64,000 bases of DNA from Bdellovibrio bacteriovorus (GTDB lineage Bacteria; Bdellovibrionota; Bdellovibrionia; Bdellovibrionales; Bdellovibrionaceae). The notes under the pieces were generated by a model, which made no database searches, was not told where the DNA came from, and saw nothing but the letters and a program-made list of their open reading frames with translations. Positions 43,720 through 51,473 of this stretch are shown in pieces. Location: NCBI RefSeq assembly GCF_001592745.1, contig NZ_LUKD01000001.1, positions 242,489 through 306,488 of the forward strand, read 5' to 3'. Position 1 is the stretch's first letter. Each line of letters opens with the position of its first letter. A program made the position numbers and the translations under genes.

Positions 43720-43770
43720 GTGCCTGCTTCTTTTTTGTACTGCTCTGCACGACAAAAAAGAAGCAGGCAC
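43720..43770. repeat. 19-base perfect inverted repeat
   Basis: The arms at 43720-43738 and 43752-43770 are exact reverse complements (GTGCCTGCTTC then T6GT) around a 13-base spacer. Each arm contains a run of six T or A. Just upstream, at about 43657-43675, the gene end carries a related string (GGTACCTGCTTCCCTT). It lies between convergent genes and could be a second terminator, serving the SIMPL gene on the minus strand, or a dispersed palindromic repeat. Confidence 0.75.
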
Positions 43771-43773
43771 CTT

Positions 43774-44478
43774 TTAGTTGATTTCGTATTCGGCGGTGAC
43801 TTCTACGCGGACTTTGATTTGGCCGGAAGCTACGTCTGTGGATGCGGCTTCGGCGATGGCTTTATTGAAAGTGGCATAGAACGGTTGCGGTGGTGATTGG
43901 GATTGGTTGCTGGTGATTTTACCAACGGCTTTGATTTTAACTCCTGCCGCTTTGGCGATTTCTTCGGCTTTTACTTTGGCGGCGCGAACGGCGTCCCCCA
44001 GAGCAGCTGTTTCGACCTGCATTCTTTTGTCTGAATCCCAAGTTAATGATGCAACGTTCACTCCGGAAGTCTGAGTTTTCTTATCAGACACAATTGCGTC
44101 CAAGAAGTTTCCAGCGTCATCAATTTTACGCAAAGTCACTTGCAGGCTTTGAGTCACTCGGAAGCCCGTCATTCTGTTTTGCTGAGTTTTTTGATCGTAC
44201 TCGTATTCAGGATTCAAACTGTAGTTGTCCGTTTGAACGTCTTCTTTCTTGATTTTGAAATCCTCAAAGACCTTCTTTACATTCTTGAACTGGCTAGCGG
44301 CCATTTGCTGGGCTTGTTTTGCTGCTGGAGCTTTTGCCCACACGCTGATAGAGATGTTTACAAGATTCGGGTCTAAGCCTCGCTCGGCCACACCGTTGAC
44401 CACAATCAAGTTGTCTGCGTGAGCCGCAGACGCCACTAAAGTAAGTGCTATAAGAGCACAGCTTAAAATCTTACTCAT
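43774..44478 (-). CDS. Periplasmic SIMPL-domain (DUF541) protein
   Basis: 234 residues with a signal peptide ending SAAHA. The mature part begins NLIVVNGVAERGLDPNLVNISISVWAK, has GFRVTQSLQVTLRKIDDAGNFLDAIV in the middle and ALGDAVRAAKVKAEEIAKAAGVKI near the end. These are typical of the SIMPL family (E. coli YggE is a member). Reported roles include oxidative stress protection, but the molecular activity is unsettled. It is monocistronic and divergent from the OmpA-like lipoprotein. Confidence 0.88.
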   Translation of the reverse strand: MSKILSCALIALTLVASAAHADNLIVVNGVAERGLDPNLVNISISVWAKAPAAKQAQQMAASQFKNVKKVFEDFKIKKEDVQTDNYSLNPEYEYDQKTQQNRMTGFRVTQSLQVTLRKIDDAGNFLDAIVSDKKTQTSGVNVASLTWDSDKRMQVETAALGDAVRAAKVKAEEIAKAAGVKIKAVGKITSNQSQSPPQPFYATFNKAIAEAASTDVASGQIKVRVEVTAEYEIN

Positions 44479-44622
44479 AAATTCCCCTTTCCATGGGCTA
44501 CCTCAAAATTCTAATCCAGGCCCTAGGTAAGGTAAACTTCTTCGCGAGGTCCAACGCATTGATTCTAATATTGCGCTTCATTCGGCTTTGTTTTGATAAT
44601 AGAGCCCTAGAGGAGTTCATTC

Positions 44623-45276
44623 ATGAAAAAGTTAATTTTAATCGGGACAGCAGTGGCGATGATTGCTACGGGCTGTGCAACAGCGAACGAAAATCCAAAC
44701 ACAGCAAAAGGTGCTGGTATCGGTGCCGGTGTGGGCGCCGTTGTGGGAGCCGTGATTGGTCACCAAACAGGTCGTCGCAATGAAGGTGCGTTGATCGGTG
44801 CGGCCTTGGGTGCAGGTCTTGGCGGAGCTGTTGGTCACCGTTTGGATAAGCAACAAAAAGAATTGGCAAAAATCGCAGAGACAAAAAGAACAGAGCAAGG
44901 TCTTATCACAAAACTTAAAAGTGATATCTTGTTCGACACTGGTAAAGCAGACCTAAAACCGCAAGCCAAAGAAAACATCAATCAATTGGCGGCGATCATG
45001 AAGAAGTATCCAGAGAATGTTCTGACAGTTCGCGGTTACACAGACGATACAGGCAGCCAAATGGTGAACAACCCGTTGTCTCAACAACGTGCAGAAGCTG
45101 TTCGCAATCAGCTTGTAGCATCAGGCGTTCCTGCAAACACAGCAACAGCAGTGGGCATGGGTGCGGCTAACCCGGTTGATCCAGGAAAAACAAAAGAAGC
45201 TCGCGCTAAAAACCGCCGTGTAGAAATCGAAATCACGGTGGATGAATCTAAAGTTCCTAAGAACGCGCAAAAATAA
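44623..45276 (+). CDS. OmpA-family lipoprotein with glycine-zipper segment (YiaD-like)
   Basis: 217 residues. The lipoprotein signal ends IATGC. Next come two Gly/Ala-rich stretches (GAGIGAGVGAVVGAVIGH, GALIGAALGAGLGGAVGH) that form a glycine zipper able to insert in or pack against the membrane. The OmpA C-terminal domain follows (SDILFDTGKADLKPQAKENINQLA, VRGYTDDTGSQMVNNPLSQQRAEAVRNQL, KNRRVEIEI), which binds peptidoglycan. It links the outer membrane to the wall. AGAGGAG precedes the ATG, and a strong terminator follows. Confidence 0.93.
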   Translation: MKKLILIGTAVAMIATGCATANENPNTAKGAGIGAGVGAVVGAVIGHQTGRRNEGALIGAALGAGLGGAVGHRLDKQQKELAKIAETKRTEQGLITKLKSDILFDTGKADLKPQAKENINQLAAIMKKYPENVLTVRGYTDDTGSQMVNNPLSQQRAEAVRNQLVASGVPANTATAVGMGAANPVDPGKTKEARAKNRRVEIEITVDESKVPKNAQK

Positions 45277-45298
45277 TTTGTTTTAGAAAAGACAAAAT

Positions 45299-45328
45299 AA
45301 AAAGGCATCCCGAGGGATGCCTTTTTTT
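45299..45328. terminator. Intrinsic terminator between convergent genes
   Basis: Stem AAAAAGGCATCCC/GGGATGCCTTTTT with a two-base centre (effective loop four). It ends the OmpA-like gene, and its edge overlaps the stop of the HD-domain gene on the minus strand. Confidence 0.92.
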
Positions 45329-45902
45329 ATTTCATGAGATTGCGGGCGATTTCTAAGAAGCGCGCCTCTGTCACTTCCGGCGGCCACGGGATGATAGGGA
45401 ACTCAAAAGGCTCATCCTCCCCGATATTCCAAGAAGCTAAATCCTTTGTGATCAGGTCGCGAACCTCAGTTGCTAGCAAACGACGATCGATCTGTTTTAC
45501 GACTTTGGGAAGTGGGAATTCCAAATTGAATTTCTGCGAGATCGCCCAGTGAATACGCGACTCTATAATTTCAAAATCAGGTAGAAGCGCTTTTACCGGA
45601 GACACCAAATCCCCGACATAAGCTTCAGTCGCATCATGAAACAACATGTGCAACGCGATCTCTTTCGTTGGAGAAACCTCTGCACCTAAGCAAGAGTGCT
45701 GACCCACGCTATAGAAAAAACGTGTGTGTCCATTAAAGCGCGCCTGACGAGCTAATGCACAAGCAATGTCTTCCATACGCACTGCTGCTGGGTCTGGATC
45801 CAAGATATTAAAACGTGTCCCGGAAAGAGTGATCACCCAGGATTTTTTGATGATTTCAGGTCTATTCAGCTTTTCGGTAAGTTCAGGCATCGCAATATTC
45901 AT
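45327..45902 (-). CDS. HD-domain phosphohydrolase, YfbR/5'-nucleotidase-like
   Basis: 191 residues. Metal-binding HD motifs are visible: RFFYSVGQHSCL, then LHMLFHDATEAYVGDLVSPVK with His-Asp and the following Glu. The opening SGTRFNILDPDPAAVRMEDIACALARQARFNG is typical of the HD hydrolases found in phage and bacteria with deoxynucleotide or related phosphatase activity. Cytosolic. The substrate cannot be inferred. It stands alone, convergent with the OmpA-like gene. Confidence 0.85.
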   Translation of the reverse strand: MNIAMPELTEKLNRPEIIKKSWVITLSGTRFNILDPDPAAVRMEDIACALARQARFNGHTRFFYSVGQHSCLGAEVSPTKEIALHMLFHDATEAYVGDLVSPVKALLPDFEIIESRIHWAISQKFNLEFPLPKVVKQIDRRLLATEVRDLITKDLASWNIGEDEPFEFPIIPWPPEVTEARFLEIARNLMK

Positions 45903-46082
45903 GAACGAAGTCCTTACCCGAAAGGGTTCCGTGTTGCATGAGTTTTCTCGTGATTCAAAGCATCATTTTGGCCTCAAATGAAATCTGTTGGATCAGTCAT
46001 AAAACAAAAACCGGTGTTCCTGTGTTGAGAACTTTCAAGCAACAGAAATAAAACCATCATCACAACTTTTAAAGGAGATCGT

Positions 46083-46568
46083 ATGAAAAAAATCATCGCA
46101 CTATTTTTAGGAATTCTTTCTACATCGGCGATTGCTCACGCTTACTCTGCGGATATGTCATGGGACGAAATCAACCGTTCAAAATACCTTCACCCGAAGG
46201 CCCCTACAGTGTACATGGGTCGCTCTATTGACTACATGTTCGTTTGCCAAGATGGCGATCGTTTGCGCACACAAAAGCCTGTGGACATCACAGAGACTCG
46301 AAGCTATGGCGGTGACCGCATGGAAGTTGTGGTCGTTGGACGTGAATATCTATCAACTCCAATCAGTTATGTTCACACTGTGGAAGACTGCTTCTGGAAT
46401 ACAAATCAACGTATTTGCAAAGACGTCGACGTCTATGGCTCATATCCCTTGACCGTGACGATCCCGGTTTACAAACGTATTTCAAACCGCAACGTAGAAC
46501 GTGAAGAGCTTCTATTTAGAAAATCTTACACGGTTCCTTCGTGTAACGACGTGGTACAGCCGCACTAG
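46083..46568 (+). CDS. Hypothetical secreted protein
   Basis: 161 residues. A signal peptide (cleavage near SAIAHA) is followed by a beta-rich region with cysteines at CQDGD, DCFWN, RICKD and SCNDV, probably disulfide-bonded. No family recognised. AAAGGAGA before the ATG and a perfect terminator after the stop show a well-expressed, monocistronic gene. Confidence 0.65.
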   Translation: MKKIIALFLGILSTSAIAHAYSADMSWDEINRSKYLHPKAPTVYMGRSIDYMFVCQDGDRLRTQKPVDITETRSYGGDRMEVVVVGREYLSTPISYVHTVEDCFWNTNQRICKDVDVYGSYPLTVTIPVYKRISNRNVEREELLFRKSYTVPSCNDVVQPH

Positions 46569-46584
46569 GATTTCAATTACTTCT

Positions 46585-46614
46585 CAACTAGAGAAGCCCC
46601 TGCTTCTCTAGTTG
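46585..46614 (+). terminator. Perfect 13-base-pair terminator hairpin
   Basis: The stem CAACTAGAGAAGC/GCTTCTCTAGTTG around CCCT is perfect, followed by a short T-rich stretch. It ends the secreted-protein gene. The next gene begins only 33 bases beyond. Confidence 0.85.
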
Positions 46615-46646
46615 TGATTTTCAGTTGGAAAACTTATTTAGACGCC

Positions 46647-48257
46647 ATGCAAAGACGTGATTTTTTAAAGACGACAGCGACATTGGCGGCTCTTTCTTCT
46701 CTTCCAACGAAAACCTTGGCTCAAGGTTCTTCTTGGGTATCCAAAAACCTGACTGACGATTGGCCTATTGCACGCCTTTCTGACAACGAATCTTCAAGCC
46801 TCGATTTTAATGGCGACAACATCGATCGCCCGCACGACATTCTTTGGAATATCGATGGCTACATCGAAAAACAAGGTGGCGAACCGAAAGTCTCTGAAGA
46901 GTTGGACGTCGTTGTCGTCGGTGGTGGTATTGGTGGCCTCGCCAGCGCCTACTATCTTCGTCATAAAAAAATCGCCCTTCTTGAACAGGATTATCGCTTG
47001 GGTGGCAACACCAAGGGAGAAATGTACAAAGATGCGATCTACAGCATTGGTGCGGCTTACTTGGCTGAACCCGATGCCGAATCTCAATTAGGCATTTTAC
47101 TGCGTGAGCTGGATATTCACGATAAGGCCCGTCGTGAGACGGGTGATGAAACCACCGTGTTCTATAATAAAAAATTCGCGCGTCCTTTCTGGGAAGGCGC
47201 CAGTGCGGATGCTCACGCCGACTTTAAAAAGTTCCACGCACGCTTAAAGCAGATCTTCAATGAAGCAGACTTTGGTTTCGAAAGTGATTTCGCCAAAGAA
47301 TATGACCAAATGACGGCGGAAGAGTGGGTCGATAAAGAATTCCCGAATATTCATCCGCATATCAAAGAGTACATGCAGCTTTACGGCTGGAGTTCTTTCT
47401 GTGGCTCTATCGATGAACTTTCTGCTTTTCAATATTTGGGTTTCATCAGTTCTGAGACCGGAGCGCTTTTAGCGTATCCAGGTGGGAACTCTTATGTTGC
47501 GCAAAAGATGGCGATCCAAATTCGCAAAGATGCCGGCAAAGAATCCTTGCGCTCTGGCTGCATGGTTTTAAGAGTGAAGGCTGAAGGCGGCGGAGCAACG
47601 GTGCTTTATGTTGACGGCATGGGCGTATTAAAGAAAATCAAAGCAAATCATGTTGTCATGGCTTGCCCTAAGTTTGTCGCTCGTCGTTTGCTTCCGCAAA
47701 TGCCAAAGCAACAAGATACAACGATTGATCTTCTTCCCTACCGTGCTTACTTGGTCGGAAACATCATCACGAAAAAGCCGATTCAAAGTCCAAGCTATGA
47801 GCTTTACTGCTTAACAGGAAAAATGCCTCCCTCACCGACGGCAATGAAGCGCGGCGATCGAAGCTTCACCGACATTTGTTTTGGAACGTGGGCTCAGGAA
47901 GAAAAAACCCAGCACAGTGTCCTGACTTTGTACCAAGGTATCGCTTACGATGGCGCTCGTCAGTTCTTGTTCAACCCAGCCTCCCATGACAAATACAAAG
48001 CGAAGTATCTTACTGATATTGAGCCCGTTCTTAATGCCTTGGGTTTATCACAAAACGACATTCACGGTGTGCGCATGACTCGCTGGGGACATGCTCTTCC
48101 GGTCGCGGCTAAAGGTCTTCTTGCTGCAAGAACAGCACAGATTGCCTCTGCATCTATTCACGACGTGATTCACTTCGCGAACCAAGACAACTGGATGACT
48201 CCTTGCTTTGAGGCGGCTCACCAAGCAGCGATTGAAGTTTCCTCGCTTATTAAATAA
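46647..48257 (+). CDS. Tat-exported FAD-dependent amine-oxidase-type protein
   Basis: 536 residues from the ATG at 46647. An upstream ATG at 46614 falls in the terminator. The N-terminus has a twin-arginine signal, MQRRDFLKTTATLAALSSLP, indicating export of a folded cofactor protein. A Rossmann dinucleotide-binding motif follows (VVVVGGGIGGLASAYYLRHKK...LEQDYRLGGNTKG), typical of the amine-oxidase/phytoene-desaturase-like FAD family, and a C-terminal HFANQDNWMTPCFEAAHQAAIEV segment completes the FAD site. Substrate unknown. It lies upstream of the SleB-like hydrolase on the same strand but 74 bases apart. Confidence 0.8.
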   Translation: MQRRDFLKTTATLAALSSLPTKTLAQGSSWVSKNLTDDWPIARLSDNESSSLDFNGDNIDRPHDILWNIDGYIEKQGGEPKVSEELDVVVVGGGIGGLASAYYLRHKKIALLEQDYRLGGNTKGEMYKDAIYSIGAAYLAEPDAESQLGILLRELDIHDKARRETGDETTVFYNKKFARPFWEGASADAHADFKKFHARLKQIFNEADFGFESDFAKEYDQMTAEEWVDKEFPNIHPHIKEYMQLYGWSSFCGSIDELSAFQYLGFISSETGALLAYPGGNSYVAQKMAIQIRKDAGKESLRSGCMVLRVKAEGGGATVLYVDGMGVLKKIKANHVVMACPKFVARRLLPQMPKQQDTTIDLLPYRAYLVGNIITKKPIQSPSYELYCLTGKMPPSPTAMKRGDRSFTDICFGTWAQEEKTQHSVLTLYQGIAYDGARQFLFNPASHDKYKAKYLTDIEPVLNALGLSQNDIHGVRMTRWGHALPVAAKGLLAARTAQIASASIHDVIHFANQDNWMTPCFEAAHQAAIEVSSLIK

Positions 48258-48331
48258 AAAACTTCTGTCTTAATTTGAGAATGAAGACAGAAAATCCTTA
48301 AGCTCACAGGCAATAAATCGATAAAGAACTT

Positions 48332-49531
48332 ATGCGGTTTATTGCCTTTTTGTTTTTATTCATCTTTGCGAGCGGCACCCTTTGGGCGAATGGAAAAGCC
48401 TACCTAGACCTTGAAGACGGTCAGATTGTTTCCGTATTCAATCAACCCGGTATGAACTGGAAAAACTGTGCGGGCGATGCCAAATGTAAATCTGTCGCAT
48501 GGCCCGATAGTTCCGCGCAAATAGAAGTTGTTTCCCCCATCAAAAAAATGAAAGTCGAAGATCCTTACACCGGTAAACTGGAAATGGAAGAATACGTTCA
48601 GGTGAAGTACCGCTATAAGCGCACGGTGAATGGCAAAGTCTATACGCAAGAAGGTCAGGGTTGGATTGACGCCGCTTATGTGACTAATGCTAAAAAGAGT
48701 TCTTTCTATGGAACGGCCGCGGCTGAAAAAGAAGAATGTCCTCCGGGCGCAAAAACTCCAGCTAAAGATATACAAAAAAGTTTAGAACCTTTGCAAAAGT
48801 CTTTATCAAATCACTCGGTCACAGATACGGCGAAAGCTCTGTCGCCGTACGTTGGCGCTTGCGTGATCAATCCTAAAAATCCGCCATCGCCATATGCGGG
48901 CGGAAATCCCTACGATGCTTACGTGCTTCCGGCTTTAAAAAAGCAAGGTGTACCGAAAATTAAAAAAGAAGATGGCACCCTCATGACCCAACAAGATTTG
49001 ATCGAGGTCGATGCCCTGGCGCGCACACTTTATGCCGAGATGGCTCGTTGTTTCAAACATGGTCTTCACTACCCGATGACAGTGGCTAAAATTTCCATCA
49101 ATCGTGCTGAAGCATCACAGCGTAAAGCCGAATTTATTAAAGGCGATCATGCCGCTATTAAAACTCCTTTGGCAAAAGTTGTGACATCTCCTTCTCAATT
49201 TTCACTGTGGCTTAAAAAGATTGATGGTAAAGACAATCCAAGTCTGCGCCACGGTCTTTGCCCGCCATCAAGTAAGGACAAGGCCTTCTGGACCGGCGCC
49301 AAACCTCCGCCTTTTGAGCAGGATATCTGGGAAAATACGATGAGGATTGCGACTGAAGCCGTTTTATTCCCGAAAAAATTTAATGCACGTACTAAGCAAG
49401 TAAAGCAGTTTCATTACACGTCCGGGATGGATGGATTCTATGGAATGAAACAAGTCTTCCCTTGGATTGAAGAACGCAAAGTTTCTAAAAATGCTTGTGT
49501 ACAGGTCTGGGACGACAAAGTAAAATCCTAA
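48332..49531 (+). CDS. Secreted SleB-like cell wall hydrolase with SH3-like N-terminus
   Basis: 399 residues. A signal peptide ends near GTLWA. Residues about 25-115 look like a bacterial SH3 or binding domain (GQIVSVFNQPGMN...GQGWIDAAYV). A Pro/Lys-rich linker follows. The C-terminal region from about residue 225 reads VDALARTLYAEMARC, VAKISINRAEAS, SPSQFSLWLKK, and later FHYTSGMDG. Comparable motifs in SleB/CwlJ-type hydrolases are LARxIYxEA with the catalytic Glu, VANVVLNR, and QFS. Such enzymes cut peptidoglycan glycan strands. This copy has the longer loop MARCFKHGLHYPM in place of the usual short GEP turn, so activity is inferred. Confidence 0.65.
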   Translation: MRFIAFLFLFIFASGTLWANGKAYLDLEDGQIVSVFNQPGMNWKNCAGDAKCKSVAWPDSSAQIEVVSPIKKMKVEDPYTGKLEMEEYVQVKYRYKRTVNGKVYTQEGQGWIDAAYVTNAKKSSFYGTAAAEKEECPPGAKTPAKDIQKSLEPLQKSLSNHSVTDTAKALSPYVGACVINPKNPPSPYAGGNPYDAYVLPALKKQGVPKIKKEDGTLMTQQDLIEVDALARTLYAEMARCFKHGLHYPMTVAKISINRAEASQRKAEFIKGDHAAIKTPLAKVVTSPSQFSLWLKKIDGKDNPSLRHGLCPPSSKDKAFWTGAKPPPFEQDIWENTMRIATEAVLFPKKFNARTKQVKQFHYTSGMDGFYGMKQVFPWIEERKVSKNACVQVWDDKVKS

Positions 49532-49533
49532 GC

Positions 49534-50028
49534 ATGAACAATTCGACATCCAATTTTGTGTTCTTAATGGATTGTGCTGATTTTTCTGAAGCGCAAGTTG
49601 TGAAATCTTTTTTGGAATCTCAAGGATTTCATCCGCGTGTGCGCGATGAACAAACCCGCACCGTGGCTCCCCATCTGGGACAACTTCTGGGAAAACTGAC
49701 TCTGGAAATTCCCGAACACGAATATATGGAAGCCTCTTTAGAGCTAGAACGAAGAGAGCCTCCGAGAATTCAAATCGTTCATGAGAATGATCTGGAAACA
49801 ACTCAAGCTATGGCCAAGAAGGCTCTTTGGAATGCGATTCTAGGCTGTATTTTTATTCCTCTTCTTTGCAACTTCTATTCGATGGTGTTGGGTTATAGAG
49901 TCCTGCGCCAGGAAGTACCTTTGACTAAGACCAGTCGCAATCGCCTGCTCTGGGCCATCGTGTTTAACTCTTTTGCCTTCTACGTTTGGCTGACAATTGG
50001 TCCAAAATATTTCTTTAAAAATTATTAG
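49534..50028 (+). CDS. DUF2007-like protein with two C-terminal membrane helices
   Basis: 164 residues from the ATG at 49534. A longer frame overlaps the hydrolase gene. The N-terminal half (VFLMDCADFSEAQVVKSFLESQGFHPRVRDEQ...LEIPEHEYMEASLEL) resembles DUF2007, a small putative signal-transducing domain with a swapped ferredoxin-like fold. Two helices follow (LWNAILGCIFIPLLCNFYSMV and WAIVFNSFAFYVWL). It starts two bases after the hydrolase stop and is probably co-transcribed. Confidence 0.7.
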   Translation: MNNSTSNFVFLMDCADFSEAQVVKSFLESQGFHPRVRDEQTRTVAPHLGQLLGKLTLEIPEHEYMEASLELERREPPRIQIVHENDLETTQAMAKKALWNAILGCIFIPLLCNFYSMVLGYRVLRQEVPLTKTSRNRLLWAIVFNSFAFYVWLTIGPKYFFKNY

Positions 50029-50097
50029 CTCACGTTTTTAACCCTGTTTTTCAGCACGACGTGATTAATAGGAACCCTTTTCAGTTATGCTGAAAGC

Positions 50098-50913
50098 ATG
50101 AAAAACATTCTGCCAGGCTTATTATTTTTTTTAGCGCTGGCTCTCTCTGCTAAGGGCCAGTCGCATGTCGTCGTCGGTCACGATTTTGATCCCTTTTATT
50201 ATAGTGATGCCGGTCCGGGAATTCAGGGAGCCTGCTACGACATCCTCAAAAAACTCTGCGAATCCAACGAAGAAAGCTGCAAATTTAAAATCGCACCTTT
50301 ACGTAACATGTTACGCATGTTGAAAGAAGGAGAAGCCGACATTGGCTGCCCACTGGGTCCTTCTCCTCAAAGAGGACGCGTTTACTACTATTCAGAAAAG
50401 GTCTTCGACACTCGTTATTCTTTTTTTGCGCGCCCCGCTGTTGCTAAAAAAATCAAAGACTATGATTCTTTGAGCCATCTGAAAGTCGGCGTCTTTTCCC
50501 CTTCTATGACCGAAGTGAGCCTGCAACAAGTTCACGAATACGTAGATAAGAAATTCAAAATTTATCCTGAAAAAACCGTGATCAACACCTTAAGAAAAGT
50601 TGAAAACAACAGCTATGACCTGGCCTATGCCAATGCCGATGTCGCTAAGACCTGGATTAAAAAAAATCGCAGCAAACTTGTCGAAGTGACAGGGCTGGGT
50701 GAGCCTACGGAATACTCGATTGTTTTTTCTCGCAAGAAATTTTCTGCCTTGGAATTTCAGAAATTTCAAACGAAGTTGCGCGAACTGCAACACACTCATG
50801 CGCTTGATGAGATCGCCGCCAAACACGGTTTAAAAATTTCATTGAGTGAAGAACCAAGTGAAGCAAGATCCAACGGAGGTTCCAGAAGAACTCCGGCGAC
50901 TAAAAATCCTTAG
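50098..50913 (+). CDS. Solute-binding protein family 3
   Basis: 271 residues. A signal peptide (MKNILPGLLFFLALALSAKG) is followed by the family 3 pattern: VVVGHDFDPFYYSD, GIQGACYDILKKLC, MLKEGEADIGCPLGPSPQRGRVYYYSE, and a C-terminal LDEIAAKHGLK. Usually binds amino acids or other polar molecules in the periplasm. No ABC permease or ATPase lies beside it, so it may be an orphan binder or sensor. The Ser/Arg-rich tail (SEARSNGGSRR) is unusual. Convergent with the STAS-like gene by a four-base overlap. Confidence 0.8.
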   Translation: MKNILPGLLFFLALALSAKGQSHVVVGHDFDPFYYSDAGPGIQGACYDILKKLCESNEESCKFKIAPLRNMLRMLKEGEADIGCPLGPSPQRGRVYYYSEKVFDTRYSFFARPAVAKKIKDYDSLSHLKVGVFSPSMTEVSLQQVHEYVDKKFKIYPEKTVINTLRKVENNSYDLAYANADVAKTWIKKNRSKLVEVTGLGEPTEYSIVFSRKKFSALEFQKFQTKLRELQHTHALDEIAAKHGLKISLSEEPSEARSNGGSRRTPATKNP

Positions 50914-51395
50914 TAGTACTTGTCTAAAAAGCGGAAGTATTGGTCCTTAAAGACATCCAAGTCCATACGGTTTCCTTGAGAGTCCTGCATTTCAGGTATA
51001 CTCAGAACAATCTTGTCTTTGACTTTCTTATATTCCAAAAACTTGGTGAAAAGTACTTGCGCATCTTCGCCACTTTGTTCGGAAAAGTACGGCACGAAGA
51101 AACTTTCAATCTCTGCTTTATCGGGCAGAAAACCTTCGACCATATTTAACTGATTCACGAAAACGCGGGGGCAATAAAAAAGCTTTAAACGCTGACAGCG
51201 CACCCGTTGAATGAAGTTATGAAAATTGCGAATGCCTAAAGAATTGATCGCCTGCAGATCTTTAAGGTCAATGCTTAAATCGAAATTAGGATTCACCTCA
51301 ACCCCATCAAGGGCCGAAGAGTACTCATTCAAACTGCCTTTAAGCAGGATGGTCGTACATTTGTCGGTAACGCTGAAAGAAAGTTGCAGAGCCAT
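50910..51395 (-). CDS. STAS-like domain protein
   Basis: 161 residues with no signal peptide. The first 100 residues follow the STAS (anti-sigma antagonist) fold pattern: LSFSVTDKCTTILLKGSLNEYS, then FDLSIDLKDLQAINSLGIRNFHNFIQ, where the Ser of NSLG occupies the regulated phosphorylation site, then LKLFYCPRVFVNQLNMV. A C-terminal extension of about 60 residues is charged and unrecognised. It probably acts in partner-switching regulation. Confidence 0.7.
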   Translation of the reverse strand: MALQLSFSVTDKCTTILLKGSLNEYSSALDGVEVNPNFDLSIDLKDLQAINSLGIRNFHNFIQRVRCQRLKLFYCPRVFVNQLNMVEGFLPDKAEIESFFVPYFSEQSGEDAQVLFTKFLEYKKVKDKIVLSIPEMQDSQGNRMDLDVFKDQYFRFLDKYY

Positions 51396-51473
51396 TAGGT
51401 TCCTTTGAGATCACCTATTATGCTCTGAACTTTCCTAAAAACAAAGTCCAGGGGTCACCGCTTCACGAAAAAA

